DNA of 64,000 bases from the NCBI RefSeq assembly GCF_005116645.1, contig NZ_SWCM01000001.1:248001-312000 (forward strand). The letters are read 5' to 3'. A program made the position numbers and the translations under genes. Source of the stretch: Desulfopila sp. IMCC35006 (GTDB lineage Bacteria; Desulfobacterota; Desulfobulbia; Desulfobulbales; Desulfocapsaceae). Positions 26,456 to 35,504 of the stretch are shown in pieces. Numbering within the stretch: the first letter of the stretch is position 1; every line of letters starts with the position of its first letter. Under the pieces are notes generated by a model. It searched no databases, had not been told where the DNA came from, and saw nothing but the letters and a program-made list of their open reading frames with translations.

Positions 26456-28351
26456 CTATTTCTTGGCGTAACCCATTTTTTTCAGGGTATCGGTGATTTC
26501 ATTAAGAATTGTCGGATCGTCAATGGTTGACGGCACCTTATAATCCTTACTGTTGGCGATAGATCGCATGGTACCGCGCAAAATCTTACCCGATCGGGTT
26601 TTCGGTAACCGTGCAACCTGGCAGGCATCACGGAAACAGGCAATCGGACCGATAGATTCACGGACCATCTTGACCAGCTCAGCCTTGATTTCATCTCCAG
26701 GACGGGTGACCCCGGCCTTGACGACAAAGAACCCGACGGGCAGCTGACCTTTCATTTGATCATCAGCACCAAAGACGGCACATTCGGCGACATCGGGATG
26801 GTTGGAGATTATCTCTTCCATTGCCCCGGTTGACAAACGATGTCCGGCGATATTGATAACATCATCCATTCGTCCCATGACATACACATAGCCATCTTCA
26901 TCGATGTATCCGCCATCACTGGTATCATAGTAGCCGGGGAACTTGGTCATATAGGACTTGACATAACGGTCGTCGTTGCGCCACAGCGTCGTTAAAGTCC
27001 CCGGAGGCAGCGGCAGTTTACAGACGATATTCCCTTCTGTTCCGGGAGGTACTTCCTTGCATTCCTCGTCGACGACCATAACTGCATAGCCCGGCAGTGC
27101 CTTGGTGGGCGACCCTTCTTTAACGGGAAGCTGTTCGATACCGCGGCAGTTACCGACGATTGCCCAGCCGGTTTCCGTCTGCCACCAGTGGTCGATAACC
27201 GGCACACCAATCATATCTTCCGCCCAGTGCAGGGTGTCGGGATCGGTTCGCTCACCGGCAAGATAGAGGCATTTAAAACAGGAAATATCATATTTCTTGA
27301 TGAAATCCCCGTTTGGATCTTCTTTTTTAATCGCCCGGAACGCGGTAGGGGCAGTAAAAAGAGTCTTCACTTTATGCTGGGAAATAACCCGCCAGAACGC
27401 TCCGGCATCGGGGGTTCCCACCGGCTTCCCTTCATAAAAGACCGTGGTGGAACCTTGCAGCAAAGGAGCATAAACAATATAGGAGTGACCGACAACCCAG
27501 CCGACATCCGACGCCGACCACCAGACCTCCCCGGGGTTGATGTCATAAAGGTTTTTCATGGTCCAGTAAAGGGCGACTGCATGACCGCCATTATCTCTCA
27601 GCACGCCCTTAGGCATTCCGGTAGTACCTGAGGTATAAAGAATATAGAGTGGATCGGTGGCATCGACCTCGGTGCATCCGACCGGCTTGCTCTTGCCTAC
27701 CAATTCTTTCCAGTCTATATCGCGTCCCTCAACCAGGGAGGCCTTGACGATATCGCGCTGAAAAACGACAACATTTTTCACTTCATGAGTAGATTGCTTG
27801 ATCGCACTGTCTACCAGCGGTTTGTATTCAAGAGTTTTCTTGCCTTCAATCGCCCCGGATGCGGTAATCAGCAGTTTCGGCTGGGCATGATCAATTCGGA
27901 TAGCCAGCTCATGGGGTGCAAAACCGCCAAAAACGACCGAGTGTATTGCACCCAGCCTGGCACAGGCCAGCATGGCCACGGCAGCCTCGGGGATCATCGG
28001 CATATAAATGACGACGGTATCGCCTTTTGCAACGCCAAGGCTGGCCAGACCACCGGCAAATGTTGCGACCATGCCCTGCAGTTCTTTATAGGAGATTTTC
28101 TTAATGGTATTCGTAACAGGACTATCGTAGATGATTGCGGTCTGGTCGGCTCGCCCGTTTTCCACGTGACGATCAACCGCATTATAACACGTGTTCATCT
28201 TGCCGCCGGGAAACCATTTATAAAACGGAGCATTGGAACTGTCTAAAATTTTTTCGGGTTCTTTGTACCATGTGATATCCTTAGCTGCTTCTGCCCAAAA
28301 CTGCTCTGGATTTTCAACACTTCGCTGAAACACCTCATCAAACTTACCCAT
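26456..28351 (-). CDS. prpE: Propionate-CoA ligase (PrpE-type, AMP-forming)
   Basis: Activates propionate (possibly also acetate) to its CoA ester with ATP. The 631-residue protein is of the PrpE/ACSS3 branch, seen in RIDHAQPKLLITASGAIEG and the lack of the typical acetyl-CoA synthetase N-terminus. ANL-superfamily motifs: ILYTSGTTGMPKGVLR (A3), WWQTETGW (A5), YDTSDGGYIDEDGYVYVMGRMDDVIN (A7-A8) and the catalytic, acetylatable lysine in PKTRSGKILR (A10). The ATG at 28351 follows AAAGGAG. A near-consensus promoter with flanking TetR-type palindromes lies upstream, and a terminator isolates it from sucC, so it is a separately controlled single gene. Confidence 0.9.
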   Translation of the reverse strand: MGKFDEVFQRSVENPEQFWAEAAKDITWYKEPEKILDSSNAPFYKWFPGGKMNTCYNAVDRHVENGRADQTAIIYDSPVTNTIKKISYKELQGMVATFAGGLASLGVAKGDTVVIYMPMIPEAAVAMLACARLGAIHSVVFGGFAPHELAIRIDHAQPKLLITASGAIEGKKTLEYKPLVDSAIKQSTHEVKNVVVFQRDIVKASLVEGRDIDWKELVGKSKPVGCTEVDATDPLYILYTSGTTGMPKGVLRDNGGHAVALYWTMKNLYDINPGEVWWSASDVGWVVGHSYIVYAPLLQGSTTVFYEGKPVGTPDAGAFWRVISQHKVKTLFTAPTAFRAIKKEDPNGDFIKKYDISCFKCLYLAGERTDPDTLHWAEDMIGVPVIDHWWQTETGWAIVGNCRGIEQLPVKEGSPTKALPGYAVMVVDEECKEVPPGTEGNIVCKLPLPPGTLTTLWRNDDRYVKSYMTKFPGYYDTSDGGYIDEDGYVYVMGRMDDVINIAGHRLSTGAMEEIISNHPDVAECAVFGADDQMKGQLPVGFFVVKAGVTRPGDEIKAELVKMVRESIGPIACFRDACQVARLPKTRSGKILRGTMRSIANSKDYKVPSTIDDPTILNEITDTLKKMGYAKK

Positions 28352-28402
28352 AACCACTCCTTTTGGTCTGAATTTTAGTCCATCCACCAGTCTCAATTGC
28401 AT

Positions 28403-28431
28403 TTTATACTGCATAGGACATCATTGTTCAA
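28403..28431 (-). promoter_or_regulatory. Predicted sigma-70-type promoter of prpE
   Basis: On the minus strand TTGAAC (28431-28426), 17-base spacer, TATAAA (28408-28403). The prpE ATG lies 52 bases downstream. A TetR-type palindrome sits 10 bases upstream of the -35 box. The 28352-28950 region between prpE and the kinase gene holds only regulatory sequence. Confidence 0.65.
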
Positions 28432-28441
28432 GCGTTAAATC

Positions 28442-28452
28442 AAACATTGTTA
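28442..28452. promoter_or_regulatory. Candidate TetR operator O4
   Basis: AAACATTGTTA, one mismatch from TAACATTGTTA (the complement of TAACAATGTTA), just upstream of the prpE -35 box. Confidence 0.45.
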
Positions 28453-28572
28453 CACAACTACCAGCAGTGAAATACTTTTCTATTTGTAATTTATTTTTAC
28501 TTACAATATGTTAGATAGAGGATATACACCTCAAACGATTTGAATTTTTTTTCCGCTATTAGAAACAAAAGA

Positions 28573-28583
28573 GGACAATGTTA
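28573..28583. promoter_or_regulatory. Candidate TetR operator O5 (weak)
   Basis: GGACAATGTTA, two mismatches from TAACAATGTTA, in the divergent prpE/kinase region. Confidence 0.3.
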
Positions 28584-28659
28584 TTACCTTGAAAACCATA
28601 TATATATTTGTTTTATTTATATTTATTGTTAACCAAAACTGCACGGCGGACAACAAACA

Positions 28660-28670
28660 GAACAATGTTA
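28660..28670. promoter_or_regulatory. Candidate TetR operator O6
   Basis: GAACAATGTTA followed by CA, one mismatch from the 11-mer, in the divergent prpE/kinase region. Confidence 0.4.
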
Positions 28671-28950
28671 CACCTATCTGTTCTTTCCAAATTGACTTTA
28701 TCGACATCTTCAATTAATTTTATCGAAATGAATAAGAGTACTTCTACCAACCTACTAAAGTTGGCCAAATTAACAGATTGTTATTTTGATGTTCTTTCCG
28801 TATCAATCAGCTGTTTTCCGTCGCCAAATATTTTTCAGAAAAGTGCCGGGCCAGGAAAAAGACAATGGACGTCATAATTTCACCGCGGAATATCGTTCTG
28901 CTCTTAATGTTCCATATAATTTCGCCTCTTTGATATCAGCCGTGACAGCA

Positions 28951-30849
28951 ATGAAAATCCCTGCAAAATCTTTTTTGCCAAATATAGTTCCTGCGAAAAT
29001 TTTCATGCCGGTGCTTATGTCGATGTTTTTGTTCATCGGGACATTTTTTGGTTACATACTGCCAAAGGTAGAGGCCCATCTCATGGAACGAAAACGGGAA
29101 ATGATTCACGCGTTGAGTGAATCAGCCATGAGTTCCATCCGGTATTACGCCGAACTTGCAGATAACAAATCGATTACCGTTGATGAGGCAAAACGTCAGG
29201 CAGCAGCCCACCTCCGCCGACTCCGCTATGGACCTGAGGGAAAGGATTACTTCTGGATCAACGACACCCATCCAACAATGATCATGCATCCGTATCGCCC
29301 GGATCTCGAAGGAAAAGATGTCACCGACACCGAAGACCCCGCCGGCATGAAACTCTTCCAGGCATTTCTGGCAACTGTGAAAGAAACTGGGGGCGGATAC
29401 GTCAGGTACCATTGGCAATGGCAGGACGAACCTACACGGATTTTTTCCAAGATCAGCTATGTCCAGGAATACAGACCCTGGCATTGGGTGATCGGGACAG
29501 GGGTATATGTGGAAGACGTGCGGGCGCAGATTGCCGCAATAACCAAACGCATGACCTTTATTTTCCTCGGCATCCTGGCCATAATTTCCATACTTTCGGT
29601 CTATATTATCTGGCAGGGTGCAGCCGGCGAAGCCCATCGGCTGGAAATGGAGGAATCCTTAAGGAAAAGCGAGAACAAATATCGACTGCTGGCCGAAACT
29701 GCCCGGGAGATTATCCTGCTTTTCGACTCCAATCTGCAGATCAGCTATGCGAACACCGCGTGGAAAAGAATAAGCGGCTACCTGCTGTCGGAAATGAAGG
29801 ATATGAACATTACCGACATGATCCCCCCTGAACAGCAAGAACCTTTCCAGGCAAAAATCAACCAGATAAGCAATGACCGGCCGGACGACTACCTACTGGA
29901 AACAACATTTATCTTAAAAAACAAACGGACTATTACCGTTGAGGCCACCTTTGCAAAACTTGAGACAGCGGATCAACTTTCAACCTTTCTCATGACGGCC
30001 AGAGACATTACGGAGAAGAAAAAAATCGAGGCCCAGACCAAAATGCAACAGGAACAGCTCATGCAGACTGACAAAATGATATCGCTTGGCACCCTGGTCT
30101 CCGGTGTCGCCCATGAGATCAATAATCCCATTTCCTCTGTCATGCTTAACATTCAGGTATTCGATAAATTATGGCATGCCATCCAGCCTATTCTTGATAA
30201 TCACTATGAGGAGAACCAGGACCTGGAGGTCGGGACCATGGCCTACCCGCAATTACGGGAAAGAATGCCTCGCCTTCTTCTGTATTCACAGGAAGGAGTG
30301 GAGCGGGTCAAACGTATCGTCGGCGACCTGAAGGAGTTTTCCGGGCATAAACCCTCCGATCTGCGTGAAACCGTAAATCTGAACCAGGTGGTGGAAAAGG
30401 CCGTCGGCCTCATCTCGAGTCTCATCAAAAAGGCGACCTGCAATTTCCAGGTTGTCTATTCGGAAAGCCTGCCGACCATCCAGGGCAATAGCCAGAGGCT
30501 GAGCCAGGTCGTCATCAATCTGGTAGTGAATGCATGTCAGGCACTTACCGACCCCAAACAAAGCCTCTCCATTACAACGGGATACATCGAAGAATCAGAA
30601 GAAATATTTCTGGAAGTCCGCGATACCGGGCCGGGTATGGCACCGGAAATTCTCGCCCGCATTAAAGATCCATTTTTTACCACGAAACGCGACAGCAGCG
30701 GAACAGGGCTTGGACTTTCCATCTCGGATACAATAGTACGCAACCATGGCGGCTGGCTTGACTTCAGGTCCATTCCCCAGGAGGGTACAACCGCGACGAT
30801 TCTGCTGCCACGCTACAGCACCGATGAAGTCGTAGGGAGAATGATATGA
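28951..30849 (+). CDS. Cache-PAS sensor histidine kinase
   Basis: Membrane sensor kinase of 632 residues. Order: N-terminal membrane helix (about 18-38), periplasmic single-Cache domain (about 50-185, with GKDYFWINDTHPTMIMHP and PWHWVIGTGVYVEDV), second helix (about 197-217), PAS domain (about 235-345), HisKA with phospho-accepting His in SGVAHEINNPISS, and HATPase with NLVVNACQAL, DTGPGM, DPFFTTK and GTGLGLSIS. Cache domains of this kind bind C2-C3 carboxylates in some chemoreceptors, and the next regulated gene is an acetate transporter, so acetate or propionate is a likely signal (inference). The stop overlaps the regulator's ATG (ATGA), so the pair is coupled. I chose ATG 28951; longer forms are open to 28786 but unlikely. 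Confidence 0.9.
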   Translation: MKIPAKSFLPNIVPAKIFMPVLMSMFLFIGTFFGYILPKVEAHLMERKREMIHALSESAMSSIRYYAELADNKSITVDEAKRQAAAHLRRLRYGPEGKDYFWINDTHPTMIMHPYRPDLEGKDVTDTEDPAGMKLFQAFLATVKETGGGYVRYHWQWQDEPTRIFSKISYVQEYRPWHWVIGTGVYVEDVRAQIAAITKRMTFIFLGILAIISILSVYIIWQGAAGEAHRLEMEESLRKSENKYRLLAETAREIILLFDSNLQISYANTAWKRISGYLLSEMKDMNITDMIPPEQQEPFQAKINQISNDRPDDYLLETTFILKNKRTITVEATFAKLETADQLSTFLMTARDITEKKKIEAQTKMQQEQLMQTDKMISLGTLVSGVAHEINNPISSVMLNIQVFDKLWHAIQPILDNHYEENQDLEVGTMAYPQLRERMPRLLLYSQEGVERVKRIVGDLKEFSGHKPSDLRETVNLNQVVEKAVGLISSLIKKATCNFQVVYSESLPTIQGNSQRLSQVVINLVVNACQALTDPKQSLSITTGYIEESEEIFLEVRDTGPGMAPEILARIKDPFFTTKRDSSGTGLGLSISDTIVRNHGGWLDFRSIPQEGTTATILLPRYSTDEVVGRMI

Positions 30850-32258
30850 ACAAGAGACTTTACCCGGCCGATCCAATTCTGGTGATCGATGATGAAGAAG
30901 CAATCCTTCTTTCGGTTGACACAACCCTGCAGCTTGCCGGAATTAGCAACGTGCTCACCTGTGCCGACAGCAGACAGGCGATGTCCATCATCAGCCAGCG
31001 CCCTCCAAGTGTTATCCTGCTCGACCTGAATATGCCGCATCTCGACGGGGAAGCAATTTTAGAACAGATAACCAATCAGAATCCACAAATTCCGGTCATT
31101 ATTATTACCGGTCGAATTGATGCCGAAACCGCGGTTGAATGCATGAAATCGGGTGCCTTTGATTATATAGTCAAACCCGTTGACGAGAATCGTCTCATCG
31201 CATCGGTTAAAAAAAGTATCCAGTACGGCGCATTACATCAAGAAAACATAGCTCTCAAGGAACAGTTGCGTGAGGGCCAGCTGAAACACCCCGAAGCTTT
31301 TGCCAAAATTATCACCAGTTCACCTAAAATGCTCCTGTTGTTCAACTATGTTGAATCAGCAGCAATGACCCCAGAGCCGGTTCTTATCCGGGGAGAGACC
31401 GGCACGGGAAAAGAACTGATCGCCAGAGCCATTCACCAGGTCAGCGGTATTCCCGGAGAATTCGTCGCGATCAATGTTGCAGGTCTTGACGACAACGTCT
31501 TCTCCGACACCTTATTCGGCCATGTCAAGGGGGCGTTCACCGGCGCCGATACTGACAGGCCTGGCCTCATTGAAAAAGCCGCTCACGGTACCCTTTTTCT
31601 TGATGAAATAGGCGACCTGAGCCCGATTTCCCAGATCAAACTGCTTCGCCTGCTCCAGGAAAAGGAATACATGCCGCTCGGTCGAGACACCAACAAGACT
31701 AGCAGCGCCCGCATCGTCGCCTCGACCCACGTAGATCTCTGGGACTTGCAGCAGAAAGAAATTTTTCGCCAGGACCTGCATTACCGGCTTCGAACCCATC
31801 GGATCATTTTACCACCACTCAGAGAACGTAAAGAAGATCTTGGCGAACTGGTCGACCACTTTGTCCAGTGTGCTGCAGAAACCCTCAAGAAAAAGCAGCC
31901 AAGAATCCCCGAAGAACTGATAGCCCTTCTGGAATCATACAATTTCCCCGGCAATATCAGGGAACTACAAGCCATGGTCTTTGATGCCATAGCACAAAAC
32001 AGCAATGGAATTCTCCCCCTCGCCGTCTTTCGCCAGCACATCTCCAGAACACAGCAAGACGAAGCAAAACACCATACGCGCGACGCGAAAGGTGGTATCC
32101 CAATCACCTTTGCCGACCCCCTCCCGACCATCAAGCAGGCGACTCGACTGCTGGTGGAGGAGGCTATGCACAGAGCAGGAAACAATCAAACCACCGCCGC
32201 GTCCCTACTCGGCATTTCTCAACAGGCCTTGAGTAAAAGACTCAAAAACCTGGAGTAG
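30846..32258 (+). CDS. Sigma-54-dependent response regulator (NtrC family)
   Basis: Transcription activator of 470 residues partnered with the kinase above. The receiver domain has phospho-acceptor Asp60 (VILLDLNMP) and Lys110. The AAA+ domain has Walker A GETGTGKE at 183-190, the sigma-54 contact loop GAFTGA at 229-234, and Walker B LFLDEIGDL. A Fis-type helix-turn-helix ends the protein (NNQTTAASLLGISQQALSKRL). All residues needed for sigma-54 activation are intact. Immediately downstream lie three palindromic sites and a -24/-12 promoter before satP, the obvious target. Confidence 0.95.
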   Translation: MNKRLYPADPILVIDDEEAILLSVDTTLQLAGISNVLTCADSRQAMSIISQRPPSVILLDLNMPHLDGEAILEQITNQNPQIPVIIITGRIDAETAVECMKSGAFDYIVKPVDENRLIASVKKSIQYGALHQENIALKEQLREGQLKHPEAFAKIITSSPKMLLLFNYVESAAMTPEPVLIRGETGTGKELIARAIHQVSGIPGEFVAINVAGLDDNVFSDTLFGHVKGAFTGADTDRPGLIEKAAHGTLFLDEIGDLSPISQIKLLRLLQEKEYMPLGRDTNKTSSARIVASTHVDLWDLQQKEIFRQDLHYRLRTHRIILPPLRERKEDLGELVDHFVQCAAETLKKKQPRIPEELIALLESYNFPGNIRELQAMVFDAIAQNSNGILPLAVFRQHISRTQQDEAKHHTRDAKGGIPITFADPLPTIKQATRLLVEEAMHRAGNNQTTAASLLGISQQALSKRLKNLE

Positions 32259-32271
32259 CCGGGAAAGCCCT

Positions 32272-32372
32272 ACAATTTTAATTGTGACTACAATCAAAAT
32301 TGTTCTGTGCCCGCACGTCACAACCCCCCCGGTCGTCATGCGTCTCGCTCGGAATACTACAACTTTAATTGT
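32272..32372. promoter_or_regulatory. Three palindromic enhancer-like sites (UAS) before satP
   Basis: Three 14-bp near-palindromes: ACAATTTTAATTGT (32272-32285), ACAATCAAAATTGT (32290-32303) and ACAACTTTAATTGT (32359-32372), each preceded by T. They lie about 95-195 bases upstream of the predicted satP start of transcription, the usual distance for NtrC-type activator sites. I did not find further copies elsewhere in the window. Confidence 0.7.
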
Positions 32373-32440
32373 ACACCTTCCCTCCAGGTTACATCACCCT
32401 ATCACATTGATATTAAACATATTTATACGTATACCACATC

Positions 32441-32456
32441 CGGCATAGTGTTTGCA
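32441..32456 (+). promoter_or_regulatory. Sigma-54 (-24/-12) promoter of satP
   Basis: CGGCATAGTGTTTGCA fits TGGCAYRNNNNTTGCW with the invariant GG and GC at exactly 10-base separation. The predicted start of transcription is near 32467, 60 bases before the satP ATG. Confidence 0.8.
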
Positions 32457-32526
32457 ATTCTACCGGTGTTGCACACGAGGCAAGAGATGTTTTAATTATT
32501 CAACATTTTAGGACGAGGAGAAAAAC

Positions 32527-33126
32527 ATGGCAGCCAGTCAAACCCAGACGGGAAACCCGGCAGTAGTAGGACTAGCTGGATTTGGACTCACCACCCTTAT
32601 TCTGCAATTACATAATCTCGGTCTGTGCGGGGTAGGCCCGGTAATCGCCTGCGGTATTATTTTTGGTGGATTCGCTCAGCTCTTTGCCGGATTCCAGGAA
32701 TTCAAGGTCGGAAACAACTTCGGTTACAGTGCATTTTGTTCATATGGAGCGTTCTGGATTGCCCTTTGTATCATCTTGCTGTTCAACAAATTTGATATTT
32801 ACAAATCGAGCCCAACCGATGTGGGATACTTTCTTGTGGTATGGACTCTCTTCACTATGATTCTGTGGGTTGGTGCCATGAGAATTCACGGTGCCATGGC
32901 CTCAACGTTCACCCTGCTGGTGGCGGGATTTATCCTTCTCGATCTGGCCCATTTCGGATATCCGGCAATGACCCAGGTTGCCGCTTATGTATTAATCCTG
33001 TGTGCTTTGAATGCCTGGTACATGATGGCTCATGTTATCTTCCTGCAGGTTTTTGGCCGCAACGTTCTCCCTGTCGGAAAGCCATGGATTGAACCAAAAC
33101 CGGTGCAGCAGACCCAGACAGCTTAG
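32527..33126 (+). CDS. satP: Acetate/succinate transporter, SatP/YaaH (AceTr) family
   Basis: Six-helix inner-membrane acetate uptake channel/transporter of 199 residues. The family signature NPAVVGLAGFGLTTLILQLHN is at about 10-30 and further conserved segments follow (FGGFAQLFAGFQEFKVGNNFGYSAFCSYGAFW). In SatP and fungal Gpr1/Ady2 these line the acetate pathway. A good site (GACGAGGAG) precedes the ATG. Upstream sigma-54 and enhancer-like elements indicate activation by the adjacent two-component system. It would supply acetate to acetyl-CoA synthetase or export it. Confidence 0.95.
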   Translation: MAASQTQTGNPAVVGLAGFGLTTLILQLHNLGLCGVGPVIACGIIFGGFAQLFAGFQEFKVGNNFGYSAFCSYGAFWIALCIILLFNKFDIYKSSPTDVGYFLVVWTLFTMILWVGAMRIHGAMASTFTLLVAGFILLDLAHFGYPAMTQVAAYVLILCALNAWYMMAHVIFLQVFGRNVLPVGKPWIEPKPVQQTQTA

Positions 33127-33151
33127 CAAGCAACGACAAACAGATCCATTA

Positions 33152-33332
33152 AGGTTCGAAAACGGGCTAAAAAAGGCAAGCAAATATTCATCTATCGGAA
33201 AAGGCGGCACGTATCATCCACCAGACTCCAGTTTTACTCATACAGGCGCCATCAGAACAAGCCTGTTTACAATAGCCGTCCAATCGATACGTTGAAACTG
33301 TAGCCTCGTAGCAGGCTTGAATTTTCGAACCT
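33152..33332 (+). ncRNA. Candidate structured RNA, rod-like
   Basis: A 181-base segment, 25 bases after satP, whose ends form a perfect 11-bp helix (AGGTTCGAAAA 33152-33162 with 33322-33332). Nested inside are CGGGCTA 33163-33169 with 33301-33308 (one bulge), TATCGG 33193-33198 with 33284-33289, GGCGGC 33203-33208 with 33275-33280, and ACAGGC 33242-33247 with 33261-33266. A large asymmetric loop (23 and 11 bases) lies between. A terminator follows at once. The architecture recalls 6S RNA, but I see no independent promoter and cannot name a family; it may be a satP 3' UTR element. Confidence 0.45.
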
Positions 33333-33335
33333 GAG

Positions 33336-33380
33336 AAGCGGTACCTGGAAGCATTCTCTTCCAGGTACCGCTTTTTTATT
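33336..33380 (+). terminator. Rho-independent terminator
   Basis: Perfect 16-base stem (AAGCGGTACCTGGAAG and complement), 6-base loop, then TTTTTTATT. It ends the satP/structured-RNA transcript. The remaining 33381-33603 holds the leader of the next gene. Confidence 0.95.
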
Positions 33381-33513
33381 TCGTCCCGCCCCCTTGACAA
33401 TATCGGTTTGAGTTGTGATTGCTTTCTCTGTAATCGAAGATTATCATAGAGTTATAATGATGTTCATTCTCCGTTTATTTTCACAATAAACTTCCGAAAA
33501 ACAATGACTTTGT

Positions 33514-33524
33514 TAACATTATGA
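33514..33524. promoter_or_regulatory. Candidate TetR operator O7 (weak)
   Basis: TAACATTATGA, two mismatches from TAACATTGTTA, 80 bases upstream of the CoA-transferase/GNAT gene. Confidence 0.25.
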
Positions 33525-33603
33525 TGTAAGCACGTCACTTTCGGCTTACCAGACCTTTGTACAGTATTGCTGTTTTTACCATATATCACAAAAGGAGTTC
33601 AAC

Positions 33604-35487
33604 ATGCCTAATACCCAATACTGGGCGGATACATATTTAGAGAAATTAGTCAGTCCAGCAGAGGCTATTGCCCGCATTCGATCAGGGCAGCGGGTATTTA
33701 TCGGTTCCGGCTGCGGAGAACCACAGATTCTTGTCCAGGAACTCGTGAATAAAACATACAATTTCAGTGGCCTGGAAATAGTTCGTTTACTGGGCCGCGA
33801 AACTGCATCCCTTACCGCCATTGCCGATAAAACGAAAGACACCAACCTGAATATACGTTCGATTTACCTTGGTTCGACGAAATCGTCATCCATCGCCCTG
33901 CAGAGACGTTTCATAACACCGATGAACATGTCCGACGTTCCCAATCTTTTCATAACCCGCAAAATGCCGTTAAACGTGGCCTTAATCCAAGTATCTCCGG
34001 TCGACGATTTCGGCTGGATGAGTCTCGGCATTTCTGTCGACGTCACGTTGGCAGCCGCCCGTTCCGCCGATTTTGTCATTGCCCAGGTAAACCCCCGGAT
34101 GCCCAGGGTTATGGGACAGAGTTTTATTCATGTCAATGATGTCGACCTCATCGTTGAGCATGAAGAGGACTTACTTTCGGTCCCATCCTCAAAAATTTCC
34201 TCAGAGGCAGCTACCCGTATCGGCAGCCATATTGCACGGTTGATTGAAGATGGCTCAACCCTGCAGATTGGACTGGATGCGGCCTCTCAGGCTACGGTGC
34301 ATGCTCTCTCCAACAAGCATGACCTGGGTGTGCATTCCCAGTTTCTAACCGACGACATCATGCATCTCTACTCCACGGGAAATATCAACAACAAGAAAAA
34401 AGGTTTCAACGACGGTAAAATGGTCGCCTCAATGGCCATAGGTACGCACAACCTGTACGAATTTCTCAACGATAATCCGGCGATTGATTTTCATCCTTCG
34501 GATTACGTCAACGATCCCTTCGTCATCTCCCGGCACAACCGGATGGTTTCAATGAATGTCGCACGCATGATTGACCTTACCGGCCAGGTAACAGCCGAAG
34601 CATCTGCGGCCACTCGATTTGCCGGAGTATCCGGCATTCCTGATTTTGTCCGGGGCGCCAGACGGTCACCCGGCGGAAAATCCATTCTCATGCTCTTTTC
34701 TACCTGCCAGACGGAAAATGGCCTGCAGTCGAATATTGTACCGCATCTCAACGACTATGTCGTGGTGGTCCCCCGGGGCGATGTCCATTATGTAGTTTCT
34801 GAATACGGTGCCGTTAATCTGTTTGGTAAAAGCATCCAGGAGCGTGTCGTTGCCATGATCAGCCTGGCCCACCCTCAATTCAGGGAAGAACTCTTTGAAG
34901 CAGCAAAGGAACGAGGGTTGATAGGTGCAGAACGAAGTCTCGGCGAGGCGGCCAAGGCCGTTTACCCCATCCAGCTGGAAGAGACTCTGAAAATTAATGG
35001 GGAAACAATTACCATACGGCCGTCCAAACCGGTAGATGAACGCCGCATTCAGGAACATTACTACAGCCTGCCCAAAGAAGATGTCCTGACCAGATTTTTC
35101 TGCCAGAAAACCATCTTTGCCAGACCGGAAATGGAAACCCGCTCACAGACCGATTACATTAAAGACCTGACGCTTGTCGCAGTCGTCGGTGATTTTGGGT
35201 TTGGTCGGGTAGTGGCGGTTGCCGAGAGCATGAAACTGGATAATGAGAATTTATCCGAAGTGGCCTTTTCGGTCAGTGAAGGATATCAAGGCAAGGGCCT
35301 CGGCACTTTTTTCCTGAAAAAACTGGCGGCAGTTGCTCGGGAAAATGGCATTGCAGGGCTGGTCGCCTACACTTTTCCGACCAACAAGGCAATGATACGA
35401 CTTTTCAAGACCTTGCCATACAAGGTAAAGACCGTCTACGAAGATGGCGACCTGGTGCTGAGCTGTCGTTTCAATGAACTTGCGTAA
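33604..35487 (+). CDS. Acetyl-CoA hydrolase/transferase fused to GNAT acetyltransferase
   Basis: Two-domain protein of 627 residues. About 1-440 is an acetyl-CoA hydrolase/CoA-transferase: VFIGSGCGEPQ near the start, a candidate catalytic Glu332 in GQVTAEASAATRFAGVSG, and GIPDFVRGARRSPGGKSI. It would move CoA between acetate and another acid or hydrolyse acetyl-CoA. About 470-625 is a GNAT domain with acetyl-CoA-binding motif QGKGLGTFFLKKL (about 560). The order differs from Salmonella Pat, which joins GNAT to an acyl-CoA synthetase-like domain. Protein acetylation of the nearby acyl-CoA synthetases is an inference. Two synthetases and an AcuC-like deacetylase are in the window. A ribosome binding site AAAGGAG precedes the ATG. 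Confidence 0.9.
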   Translation: MPNTQYWADTYLEKLVSPAEAIARIRSGQRVFIGSGCGEPQILVQELVNKTYNFSGLEIVRLLGRETASLTAIADKTKDTNLNIRSIYLGSTKSSSIALQRRFITPMNMSDVPNLFITRKMPLNVALIQVSPVDDFGWMSLGISVDVTLAAARSADFVIAQVNPRMPRVMGQSFIHVNDVDLIVEHEEDLLSVPSSKISSEAATRIGSHIARLIEDGSTLQIGLDAASQATVHALSNKHDLGVHSQFLTDDIMHLYSTGNINNKKKGFNDGKMVASMAIGTHNLYEFLNDNPAIDFHPSDYVNDPFVISRHNRMVSMNVARMIDLTGQVTAEASAATRFAGVSGIPDFVRGARRSPGGKSILMLFSTCQTENGLQSNIVPHLNDYVVVVPRGDVHYVVSEYGAVNLFGKSIQERVVAMISLAHPQFREELFEAAKERGLIGAERSLGEAAKAVYPIQLEETLKINGETITIRPSKPVDERRIQEHYYSLPKEDVLTRFFCQKTIFARPEMETRSQTDYIKDLTLVAVVGDFGFGRVVAVAESMKLDNENLSEVAFSVSEGYQGKGLGTFFLKKLAAVARENGIAGLVAYTFPTNKAMIRLFKTLPYKVKTVYEDGDLVLSCRFNELA

Positions 35488-35504
35488 ATTCCTGCTTCTT
35501 CAAC

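Noticed and set aside
33152-33162. GGTTCGAA resembling a tRNA T-arm
   Set aside because: No acceptor, D or anticodon arm fits around it; the segment pairs with 33322-33332 instead.
33188-33400. Minus-strand 70-codon frame over the structured region after satP
   Set aside because: It crosses a perfect terminator hairpin and the nested inverted repeats, which explain the open frame; no ribosome binding site.
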